Assembly: GCA_001800945.1 (NCBI GenBank)
Contig: MGWJ01000130.1
Coordinates: 1-9,714, forward strand
DNA length: 9,714 nt
Direction of reading: 5' to 3'
From: Flavobacteria bacterium RIFCSPLOWO2_12_FULL_31_7
Lineage (GTDB): Bacteria; Bacteroidota; Bacteroidia; Flavobacteriales; Flavobacteriaceae
The notes under the pieces were generated by a model. The model had not been told where the DNA came from. It worked only from the letters and a program-made list of their open reading frames with translations, and made no database searches. Positions 1 to 5,231 of this stretch are shown here, in pieces; within the stretch, counting starts at the first letter, position 1; the number at the start of each line of letters is the position of its first letter. Both the position numbers and the translations under genes were made by a program.

Positions 1-437
1 TTAAATATATCGATAATGATTAAATCATACGAATTTTTACAGGTAGAAACGAACTGTTCTGCATCGGCAATAATACATTTAAAATTACTAACTTTATCTA
101 AGTCAAAATAAGTATTCGCAATTTCAATTATTTCTGCATCTAACTCAACGCCAGTAATACTTTTTGTAAATTCAAAATCAGTAATTAAGGTCTTTACCAC
201 ACTTCCACCAGCTACACCAAGTACTAAAATAGCATTCATTTTATTAATTTCAGATTTTCCAATTGTAGAAAGTCCTTTTTTTAAAACACTTTGTAAGCTT
301 CCGTAAGAATAATTGGTGTTTTTTGTATTTAATAACGTTTTCCCATTGTACAAAGTCACTTCTAAAGACTTGCTAATATTTGAAGATTTATGATAAACGG
401 TAATAGGATAGAAGTAACTGAGTAATTTTTTTAACAT
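1..437 (-). CDS. Spermidine-synthase-like class I SAM-dependent methyltransferase, C-terminus cut off by window start
   Basis: The frame reads from an ATG at 437-435 to the window edge without a stop (145 codons seen). Residues 70-80 (ILVLGVAGGSV) are a glycine-rich SAM-binding loop. G96-VELD at 97-100 is the acidic end of the second strand that holds the ribose, and YDLIIIDIF at 137-145 is the fourth strand. The N-terminal part, with YGSLQSVLKKGL at 45-56, resembles the region before the Rossmann fold in spermidine-synthase-fold proteins. The DSSDP-type polyamine-site motif of true spermidine synthases is not seen at the expected place (IDIF instead), so a general methyltransferase is at least as likely as an aminopropyltransferase. 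The gene is divergent from the acyltransferase, with 53 bases between the two ATG codons. A weak TATATTTA on the minus strand could serve as its -7 element. Confidence 0.75.
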   Translation of the reverse strand, partial: MLKKLLSYFYPITVYHKSSNISKSLEVTLYNGKTLLNTKNTNYSYGSLQSVLKKGLSTIGKSEINKMNAILVLGVAGGSVVKTLITDFEFTKSITGVELDAEIIEIANTYFDLDKVSNFKCIIADAEQFVSTCKNSYDLIIIDIF

Positions 438-464
438 CTTACTATGATTTAAGTAAATATACTA

Positions 465-472
465 TATTTTTG
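465..472 (+). promoter_or_regulatory. -7 promoter element (TATTTTTG) of the acyltransferase gene
   Basis: This is an exact match to the Bacteroidota TAnnTTTG element, ending 18 bases before the ATG at 491. Transcription should begin around 477-479, giving a leader of roughly 13 bases. No clean TTG -33 element lies 17-23 bases upstream. It includes the TTG at 470-472, which would otherwise look like a start codon. Confidence 0.6.
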
Positions 473-490
473 CGATCCAAATTTACAAGA

Positions 491-1039
491 ATGAAACAAA
501 TTATCTACAGATTTATATTTTTTAAATTGATGGGTTGGAAGGTAAAAGGCACTTTCGATATCAATATCAAAAAATGCATCATGATTGTTGTACCACATAC
601 CAGTTGGTTCGATTTTTTCATTGGTGTTTTCTTCAGAGGAACGTATCCTGTTGAAATTAATTTTTTAGCTAAGAAAGAATTATTCCAATTTCCATTAGGT
701 GGTTATTTAAAATGGATGGGTGGAATTCCTTTAGATCGAAGCAAAACTGAAAACAAAGTAGATACGATTGCAAAAATTTTTGATACAAAAGAGGTATTGA
801 GACTTTCCTTATCGCCTGAAGGAACAAGAAAAAAAGTAACACAATGGAAATCAGGCTACTATTATATCGCTCAAAAAGCCAATCTTCCAATTATTCCAAT
901 TGGTTTTGATTATGCGAATAAACAAGTCATCGTATTTGAACCTTTTACAATAACAAATGACTATGAAAAAGATGCTAAATATTTAGAAAGCTTGTTTCAA
1001 AATGTAAAAGGAAAAGTAGCCGAAAATAGTTATTTTTAA
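491..1039 (+). CDS. plsC: 1-acyl-sn-glycerol-3-phosphate acyltransferase family protein (PlsC/LPLAT)
   Basis: Predicted to transfer an acyl chain to lysophosphatidic acid or a similar lysolipid at the inner membrane. The 182-residue protein has the LPLAT motifs in order: H-T-S-W-F-D at 36-41 (catalytic HX4D), GGIPLDR at 77-83, SPEGTR at about 107-112 (phosphate binding), and LPIIPIGF near 128-135. It is shorter than the roughly 240-residue E. coli PlsC and lacks a long N-terminal membrane anchor, but a hydrophobic patch at residues 4-14 may attach it to the membrane. I start it at the ATG at 491. An in-frame TTG at 470 lies inside the TATTTTTG promoter element and would precede the transcription start. 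Family assignment is firm; the exact acyl acceptor (phospholipid, ornithine lipid or other) is not shown. Confidence 0.88.
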   Translation: MKQIIYRFIFFKLMGWKVKGTFDINIKKCIMIVVPHTSWFDFFIGVFFRGTYPVEINFLAKKELFQFPLGGYLKWMGGIPLDRSKTENKVDTIAKIFDTKEVLRLSLSPEGTRKKVTQWKSGYYYIAQKANLPIIPIGFDYANKQVIVFEPFTITNDYEKDAKYLESLFQNVKGKVAENSYF

Positions 1040-1055
1040 CAAAATATACTTTTTT

Positions 1056-1063
1056 TATCTTTG
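1056..1063 (+). promoter_or_regulatory. -7 promoter element (TATCTTTG) upstream of the lipoprotein gene
   Basis: Exact TAnnTTTG match 17 bases after the acyltransferase stop. It predicts a start near 1069 and a leader of about 105 bases, much longer than the other leaders inferred in this window. A weaker match, TACTTTTC at 1111-1118, could be a closer alternative. The spacer 1040-1176 contains no convincing terminator hairpin for the acyltransferase gene. Confidence 0.45.
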
Positions 1064-1176
1064 TGAAGCACCTGTTTTATTAAGATTTCAAAAAAAAACA
1101 CAAAAAAATATACTTTTCTAAAACCATGTGATAAAGTTTTACGTAAATGAATTTATAACTTAAAAACTATGAATTT

Positions 1177-2190
1177 ATGAAACGTATTATTTTATCATTT
1201 TCAGCATTAGCATTAGTATTAACTTCGTGTTCAGATGAAGAAGGAACTCCTATGATGCCAACCGCAGCAGCTGAATTAAAATTAGTAACTACAAGTAACA
1301 CTACTGGAAAAGTATCTTATTCTAACTTATTAGAATCAACAACAACAGCAAAAACATTAACTGTAAATGGATTAGACGCAGATGGCGCTTATTTTAACAG
1401 TGAAACAGACGAGTTAATTTTAGCTTCTAGAACGAATAACACTTTACAGTTGTATAAAGGTTTAAACAATTCCGTTCTTAACAATACAGATGCATTATTA
1501 TTACAATCTTCAACGGGGAACACTGATTTTAACAATCCAAGAGAAATTGCAGTTTCTGGTGATAAGGTTATCGTTACACAAGATCAGAATGCAGCTAATG
1601 GAAATACCAACAAATTAATTGTATATCAAAAAACTAGTGCTGGATTTACTTTATTAAATTCATATACTGTAAACTTTAAAACTTGGGGAATTCACATTGA
1701 AGGTACAACTTTATATGCTGTTGCAGATTCATCAAGCGATTTAGTAGTTTTTGAAAATTTCTTTTCCAATGCAAATGGAAATATCTTACCAACTAAAAGA
1801 GTTACAATCGAAGGTTTAGTTCGTACTCACGGAATTACTTTTTCATCAGCTGATAACAGAATGATTTTAACCGATGTTGGAAGTGCTACTTCAGATTCTG
1901 ATGGAGGAATTATTGTTATCAATGACTTTACGTCAAGAATAGCTGCAACTGCAAACATGGGAACAATTGCTATGACAAACCAGGTTAGAATTTACGGCGC
2001 TAGCTCTACATTAGGAAATCCAGTTGATGTAGCTTACGATAGTGTTACGAATAACATTTACATTGCAGAACGATTAAACGCTGGTGGAAAAGTTTTAACT
2101 TTCGCTTTACCAACTAATACTGGTGACGCAGCTCCAATAAATAGCAGAACTGAAGCAGGAGTTTCATCTGTATATTTAATTAGAAAATAA
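1177..2190 (+). CDS. Predicted surface-exposed lipoprotein with beta-propeller-like repeats, function unknown
   Basis: The 337-residue protein begins with a lipoprotein signal peptide: MKR, a hydrophobic stretch at 4-15, and the lipobox L-T-S-C with the lipidated cysteine at 18. The residues after the cysteine, S-D-E-E, match the acidic lipoprotein export signal reported for Bacteroidota proteins carried to the cell surface, so I infer an outward-facing outer-membrane lipoprotein. The body is rich in short strand-turn-strand units of one pattern (hydrophobic strand, G/S turn, then L-x-V-Y/F-x), for example around residues 68-95, 123-153, 167-190, 213-248 and 286-310. They resemble NHL/SMP-30/YncE-type propeller blades. 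No catalytic motif is seen and I do not recognise a named family. It has its own promoter and a terminator directly after the stop. An ATG at 1169 opens a three-codon frame whose TGA overlaps this start. Confidence 0.75.
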   Translation: MKRIILSFSALALVLTSCSDEEGTPMMPTAAAELKLVTTSNTTGKVSYSNLLESTTTAKTLTVNGLDADGAYFNSETDELILASRTNNTLQLYKGLNNSVLNNTDALLLQSSTGNTDFNNPREIAVSGDKVIVTQDQNAANGNTNKLIVYQKTSAGFTLLNSYTVNFKTWGIHIEGTTLYAVADSSSDLVVFENFFSNANGNILPTKRVTIEGLVRTHGITFSSADNRMILTDVGSATSDSDGGIIVINDFTSRIAATANMGTIAMTNQVRIYGASSTLGNPVDVAYDSVTNNIYIAERLNAGGKVLTFALPTNTGDAAPINSRTEAGVSSVYLIRK

Positions 2191-2209
2191 TAGTTTTAGT
2201 TTTTTTTGG

Positions 2210-2248
2210 AAATCCCGATTTGAATTATTTCAAGTTGGGATTTTTTTT
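2210..2248 (+). terminator. Rho-independent terminator of the lipoprotein gene, overlapping the 3' end of the XRE gene
   Basis: A 15-bp stem pairs 2210-2224 (AAATCCCGATTTGAA) with 2229-2243 (TTCAAGTTGGGATTT). It is fully paired if two G-T wobbles are allowed, has a TTAT loop, and is followed by a run of T to 2248. The right arm encodes the last six codons and stop region of the minus-strand XRE gene. On the minus strand the hairpin is followed by A-rich sequence, so it should terminate the plus-strand transcript only. Confidence 0.85.
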
Positions 2249-2731
2249 GGTGTAGGTTTTAAAAGTTCCGTCTTTATAAAAAATTACAATTTGATCAATA
2301 TCAGAATCGTCATTCATATTATTTCGAACATTATTTAAAACTTCCATATTTGAAAAATTTTTAGAAATATTTTCAAATACAGGATTTTTTTCATTTACTG
2401 TAGTTGTAATAGGATTTGAAAATAAATTTGGAGAATCATTCTCCACAACCATATCAATTTTTGAAATAGGAGTAATGTCTGTTTTTTCTTGATCATTATA
2501 TTCACCTTTTGGAAAAATACCTTTTCCATTTAATAACCACAACAATTCTACTTCAGGGAAATTTTCTATTACTTTTAAAATAAAATCTAAACTAGGTTTA
2601 TTTCTTCCTGATAATAGGTGAGAAATACTCGAACGTTGTACGTTTATTTTATCCGCAAATGAAGAAGCAGTTAGTCCATAATAATCAAAAATGGATTCTA
2701 ATCGTTTTACAAAATCGTCTGTATTTATCAT
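2225..2731 (-). CDS. XRE-family helix-turn-helix transcriptional regulator
   Basis: The 168-residue protein carries a Cro/CI-type helix-turn-helix domain at residues 5-68. S24-FADKINVQRSSISHLLSG-R43 spans the second and third helices, with N-K-P-S at 44-47 after the recognition helix. The middle (75-140) is polar, low in predicted structure and rich in N, D and S. A short C-terminal hydrophobic stretch, IDQIVIFYKDGTFKTY at 145-160, is probably a beta hairpin for dimerisation. No protease, kinase or ligand domain is visible. The gene stands divergent to the M14 peptidase across a spacer full of TTTACAnnTGTAAA palindromes, one of which covers this gene's own -7 element. Autorepression and control of the peptidase gene are therefore likely, by inference. 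The last codons lie inside the terminator of the converging lipoprotein gene. Confidence 0.88.
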   Translation of the reverse strand: MINTDDFVKRLESIFDYYGLTASSFADKINVQRSSISHLLSGRNKPSLDFILKVIENFPEVELLWLLNGKGIFPKGEYNDQEKTDITPISKIDMVVENDSPNLFSNPITTTVNEKNPVFENISKNFSNMEVLNNVRNNMNDDSDIDQIVIFYKDGTFKTYTKKNPNLK

Positions 2732-2754
2732 GGTGATTCTAATTGTAAATTATG

Positions 2755-2768
2755 TTTACAAATGTAAT
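2755..2768. promoter_or_regulatory. Operator candidate 1 (TTTACAAATGTAAT)
   Basis: Thirteen of 14 positions fit the array consensus. It covers the XRE -7 element (minus strand, 2766-2759), so occupancy would block XRE transcription. Confidence 0.65.
2759..2766 (-). promoter_or_regulatory. -7 promoter element (TACATTTG) of the XRE gene
   Basis: Exact TAnnTTTG on the minus strand. The predicted start is near 2752, leaving a leader of about 20 bases. A minus-strand TTG at 2790-2788 lies 21 bases upstream, within the 17-23 spacing known for Flavobacterium promoters. The element is embedded in palindrome 2755-2768. Confidence 0.6.
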
Positions 2769-2790
2769 AAATTTTTAGTTACAAACTCAA

Positions 2791-2804
2791 ATTACAATTG
2801 TAAA
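2791..2804. promoter_or_regulatory. Operator candidate 2 (ATTACAATTGTAAA)
   Basis: One mismatch to the consensus. The inner 12 bases (TTACAATTGTAA) are a perfect palindrome. It lies just upstream of the XRE -33 region, 36 bases centre-to-centre from candidate 1. Confidence 0.6.
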
Positions 2805-2878
2805 TCTCTTAATAGAACAGTATTTTATATAAAGTAAAAATAAATGTAATAAAACATAACTTATTGAAAATAAGTAAT

Positions 2879-2911
2879 TTGATTCTTTAAATAAAAATGA
2901 ATTTACATTTG
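2879..2911 (+). promoter_or_regulatory. Candidate promoter of the M14 peptidase gene (TTG 2879-2881, TACATTTG 2904-2911)
   Basis: TTG and an exact TAnnTTTG are separated by 22 bases, within the Flavobacterium range. The predicted start is near 2917, giving a leader of about 90 bases that would contain the downstream palindromes. Two other TACATTTG copies on the same strand (2937-2944 and 2995-3002) lack a well-spaced TTG but are competing choices. Confidence 0.45.
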
Positions 2912-2915
2912 TTAA
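2902..2915. promoter_or_regulatory. Operator candidate 3 (TTTACATTTGTTAA)
   Basis: One mismatch to the array consensus. It overlaps the -7 element of the best-spaced M14 promoter. Confidence 0.55.
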
Positions 2916-2934
2916 TTAACAAAGATTTCTTGTG

Positions 2935-2948
2935 TTTACATTTGTTTA
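2935..2948. promoter_or_regulatory. Operator candidate 4 (TTTACATTTGTTTA) with an adjoining direct repeat
   Basis: Two mismatches in the right arm. GTTTACA occurs twice ten bases apart here (2934-2940 and 2944-2950), one helical turn, so the site may be read as tandem half-sites rather than a dyad. Confidence 0.45.
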
Positions 2949-2968
2949 CAAAGTGTTCTTTTTGTAAG

Positions 2969-2982
2969 TTTACAAATGTAAA
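2969..2982. promoter_or_regulatory. Operator candidate 5 (TTTACAAATGTAAA), perfect consensus
   Basis: Both six-base arms are exact. A further TTTGTAA half-site abuts on the left (2961-2967). It lies 25 bases upstream of the M14 start codon. Confidence 0.65.
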
Positions 2983-2992
2983 ATTAAATATA

Positions 2993-3006
2993 TTTACATT
3001 TGTAAC
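2993..3006. promoter_or_regulatory. Operator candidate 6 (TTTACATTTGTAAC), abutting the M14 start codon
   Basis: One mismatch. The last base touches the ATG at 3007. It contains TACATTTG at 2995-3002, which if used as a -7 element would place the transcription start on or beside the ATG. It lies 24 bases centre-to-centre from candidate 5. Confidence 0.6.
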
Positions 3007-4125
3007 ATGAAAGATAATTTACAATTAGCAACAAAATATTTACATCGAACTATTTCTGGAAGATATGTGACAATGAATCATATTAATCCTTTTTTAGAAA
3101 CGTTACATTCTGGTTTTAATATTTCTACTATTGGATATTCTGTAGAAAATAATCTAATAAAAGCTATTCAATTTGGTGAAGGAAAAACTAAGATTTTGGC
3201 TTGGTCTCAAATGCATGGAAATGAATCCACAACCACAAAAGGATTAATGGACTATTTAAACTATTTAAATTTGAATGAAGAGGAATTTGAAAATATTTCT
3301 AAAAACTATACCTTATATATCATACCTATTTTGAATCCTGATGGAGCGGTTTTATATACAAGAGAAAATGCAAATAAAGTAGACTTAAACCGTGATGCCT
3401 TTGATTGTTCACAACCTGAAAGTAAAATCTTAAGAAGTGTTTTAGAGACTTTTAATCCCGATTATTGTTTCAATTTACATGATCAGCGTACTATTTTTGG
3501 CTTATTGGAGTCTGAAAAACCTGCAACTATGTCTTTTTTAACCGCATCATACAATAATGAACGAGAATTTAACGTTGTTAGAAAGAAAGCTGCCGAGGTC
3601 ATAGTTGGTATAAATAAAGAACTTCAAAAATATATTCCAAATCAAGTGGGAAGATTTGATGATTCTTTCAATATAAACTGTACAGGTGACTATTTTACGA
3701 ACAAAGGTTTTCCTACTATTTTATTTGAAGCTGGGCATTATCATAATGATTATCAAAGAGATATTGTAAGAAAATATGTTTTTATTTCCATAAAATCTGC
3801 TATTTCTACTATAGGCGAAAACGTTATAGTGGGTTCAAATTTTAACAAATATTTGCATATTTATCAAAATAACAAATGTTTTTATGATTTTATTTTTAAA
3901 AATGTCAAAATTATTGATAATAATGTAGAAAAAAACATTAAATTTGCAGTTCAATATAAGGAAGTTTTGAAGAATGACGAAATTGAGTTTATTCCAGAGA
4001 TTATTCAGATAGAGAATTTAGATGATTTTTTCGCACATCAGACCATTGATTTTAAAAATAATTTATTTGAATTTGAAAATAGAAATTTCCCTAAAATTGG
4101 CGACGCTATAAAAATTAGAATATAA
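3007..4125 (+). CDS. M14-family zinc carboxypeptidase, cytoplasmic
   Basis: A metallopeptidase expected to remove C-terminal residues or cleave a peptide or amide substrate. The 372-residue protein has the M14 signature in order: H70-G-N-E73 (first two zinc ligands), N110-P-D-G113, D126-L-N-R129 (substrate carboxylate binding), N156-L-H158 (third zinc ligand), and F240-E241-A-G-H (catalytic glutamate). No signal peptide or membrane segment is present, so it should act in the cytoplasm, unlike secreted digestive M14 enzymes. Residues 270-372 form a C-terminal extension with no motif I recognise. I keep the ATG at 3007 because residues 17-32 (ISGRYVTMNHINPFLE) look like part of the fold, although M23 (3073) is a possible alternative. 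The gene is followed after 23 bases by the Lrp/AsnC gene, probably in one transcript. The upstream palindrome array suggests control by the divergent XRE protein. Confidence 0.87.
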   Translation: MKDNLQLATKYLHRTISGRYVTMNHINPFLETLHSGFNISTIGYSVENNLIKAIQFGEGKTKILAWSQMHGNESTTTKGLMDYLNYLNLNEEEFENISKNYTLYIIPILNPDGAVLYTRENANKVDLNRDAFDCSQPESKILRSVLETFNPDYCFNLHDQRTIFGLLESEKPATMSFLTASYNNEREFNVVRKKAAEVIVGINKELQKYIPNQVGRFDDSFNINCTGDYFTNKGFPTILFEAGHYHNDYQRDIVRKYVFISIKSAISTIGENVIVGSNFNKYLHIYQNNKCFYDFIFKNVKIIDNNVEKNIKFAVQYKEVLKNDEIEFIPEIIQIENLDDFFAHQTIDFKNNLFEFENRNFPKIGDAIKIRI

Positions 4126-4148
4126 AAAAGATTAAATAAATATTGATT

Positions 4149-4628
4149 ATGAGTAAGTTTAGATTAGATGAAGTAGATCACCAAATTTTAGATATGTTAA
4201 TTGACAATACTAGAATCCCGTTTACGGATATTGCCAAAAAACTATTAATATCTGCTGGTACAGTGCACGTTAGAGTTAAAAAAATGGAAGATGCAGGAAT
4301 CATTCAAGGTTCTTCATTAACCTTAGATTACGAAAAATTAGGATATTCTTTTATTGCATACGTGGGTATCTTTTTACAAAGTACTTCACAAACAAAATTT
4401 GTATTAGAAAGAATTAATGAAATACCATACGTAACAGTTGCTTCAGTAACTACAGGAAAGTTCAATATTTTCTGTAAAATTAGAGCAAAAGATACAGCAA
4501 ACGCAAAAGACATTATCTTCCAGATTGACGACATTGATGGAGTTTACAGAACTGAGACAATGATTTCACTAGAAGAAAGCATTAACGACAAAAAACGATT
4601 GATGCATACGATTTTTAAAGAATTGTAA
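4149..4628 (+). CDS. Lrp/AsnC-family transcriptional regulator
   Basis: The 159-residue protein has the classic two-part layout. An N-terminal helix-turn-helix spans about residues 4-62, with D-x-x-I-L-D-M-L at 9-16 and the TDIAKKL...SAGTVHVRVKKMEDAGII pattern. A C-terminal RAM domain with alternating strands (FIAYVGIFL near 70-78, YVTVASVTTGKFNIFCKIRA near 95-114) normally binds an amino acid and forms dimers and octamers. I start it at the ATG at 4149, since the in-frame TTG two codons earlier adds nothing. No exact TAnnTTTG is seen in the short gap after the M14 gene, so co-transcription with it is likely. A regulator that senses amino acids next to a carboxypeptidase would fit peptide or amino-acid turnover, but this link is inference. 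A strong terminator follows. Confidence 0.92.
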   Translation: MSKFRLDEVDHQILDMLIDNTRIPFTDIAKKLLISAGTVHVRVKKMEDAGIIQGSSLTLDYEKLGYSFIAYVGIFLQSTSQTKFVLERINEIPYVTVASVTTGKFNIFCKIRAKDTANAKDIIFQIDDIDGVYRTETMISLEESINDKKRLMHTIFKEL

Positions 4629-4635
4629 TATATTT

Positions 4636-4662
4636 AGGCTTTCATTTTTGAAAGCCTTTTTT
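4636..4662 (+). terminator. Rho-independent terminator after the Lrp/AsnC gene
   Basis: A perfect nine-base stem, AGGCTTTCA (4636-4644) and TGAAAGCCT (4649-4657), has a TTTT loop and is followed by a T run to 4662. It starts 7 bases after the Lrp stop and ends 13 bases before the DinB-family start codon. Confidence 0.9.
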
Positions 4663-4675
4663 ATTTAATAGAACT

Positions 4676-5188
4676 ATGATACATTTAAACAACAACGAAT
4701 TTTCTGAATATTACGGATATTATATTTCCTTAAACACTTCAGAAAATTTAATTCAGAATTTAGAAAATCAATTACAAGTTACAGCTGATTTTTTTAAATC
4801 AATTCCATCTGAAAAATTAGAATTTCAATATGAAGTAGGGAAGTGGACACCAAAAGATATTTTGCAACACATTATTGATTCTGAAAGAATATTCGCTTAT
4901 AGAGCTTTAAGATTTGCTAGATTTGATAGTGTCAATCTTCCAGGTTATGAAGAAAATGATTATGCAAAGGTTGCCAATGCAAACGGAAGAACAATTGACG
5001 ATTTAATTGAAGAATATAAAATTGTAAAACTTGCAAGTATTCATTTATTTAAAAGTTTTACTAAAAAAATGCTTTTAAATATCGGTCAAGCTAATAATGC
5101 TCCAGCATCTGTTAGAGCTATTGGTTATATCATTGCCGGACATGAAATACATCACATTAATATAATTAAAGAGAGGTATTTGAAATAA
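4676..5188 (+). CDS. DinB-family metal-binding protein (DinB_2/YfiT-like)
   Basis: A 170-residue four-helix-bundle protein of the DinB/YfiT superfamily, whose members bind a divalent metal and include bacillithiol or mycothiol transferases and stress-induced proteins. The metal triad is visible: H65 in L-Q-H-I-I-D, then H156 and H160 in H-E-I-H-H. The family signatures G-K-W-T-P-K-D at 55-61, SERIFAYRALRFARFD at 69-84 and LPGYEENDY at 88-96 are intact. Substrate is unknown; flavobacteria have members of this superfamily without an assigned reaction. The ATG at 4676 is supported by the conserved N-terminal helix, although it lies only 13 bases after a strong terminator. The nearest -7-like sequence (CATTTTTG, 4643-4650) lies within that hairpin, so expression may rest on read-through. 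Confidence 0.88.
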   Translation: MIHLNNNEFSEYYGYYISLNTSENLIQNLENQLQVTADFFKSIPSEKLEFQYEVGKWTPKDILQHIIDSERIFAYRALRFARFDSVNLPGYEENDYAKVANANGRTIDDLIEEYKIVKLASIHLFKSFTKKMLLNIGQANNAPASVRAIGYIIAGHEIHHINIIKERYLK

Positions 5189-5226
5189 AAAAATCCCGTT
5201 CCAAAATTTCGGAACGGGATTTTTTT
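5187..5226. terminator. Bidirectional terminator between the convergent DinB-family and acidic-protein genes
   Basis: ATCCCGTTCC (5193-5202) pairs perfectly with GGAACGGGAT (5211-5220), flanked by an A run (5187-5193) and a matching T run (5220-5226), with an eight-base loop. The U tract is present in both directions. It begins inside the DinB stop codon and ends 5 bases before the stop codon of the minus-strand gene. Confidence 0.93.
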
Positions 5227-5231
5227 ATGTT

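Larger units (their letters stand above)
2743..3006. repeat. Array of TTTACAnnTGTAAA pseudo-palindromes and half-sites (candidate operators)
   Basis: The spacer between the XRE and M14 genes holds six 14-bp copies of TTTACA-n2-TGTAAA with zero to two mismatches (centres near 2761, 2797, 2908, 2941, 2975 and 2999). It also holds isolated half-sites: TTGTAAA 2743-2749, TTACAAA 2779-2785, TGTAA 2845-2849, TTTACA 2945-2950 and TTTGTAA 2961-2967. Half-site 2743-2749 and the left arm of the first palindrome make a further inverted repeat, TTGTAAA-n5-TTTACAA. The outer sites lie over promoters on both sides. Short dyads of this size are typical targets of XRE dimers; that this particular XRE binds them is inferred from position. 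Confidence 0.72.

Noticed and set aside
669..890. Minus-strand open frame inside the acyltransferase gene
   Set aside because: It lies antisense to well-conserved LPLAT motifs, has no recognisable domain and no promoter, and is a reading shadow.
2743..3006. CRISPR-like or mobile-element repeats in the XRE-M14 spacer
   Set aside because: The repeats are short (14 bp), dyad-symmetric, unevenly spaced and overlap promoters; there are no uniform spacers, no leader and no terminal inverted repeats.
4328..4534. Minus-strand open frame inside the Lrp/AsnC gene
   Set aside because: Antisense to the RAM domain, with no independent signals.
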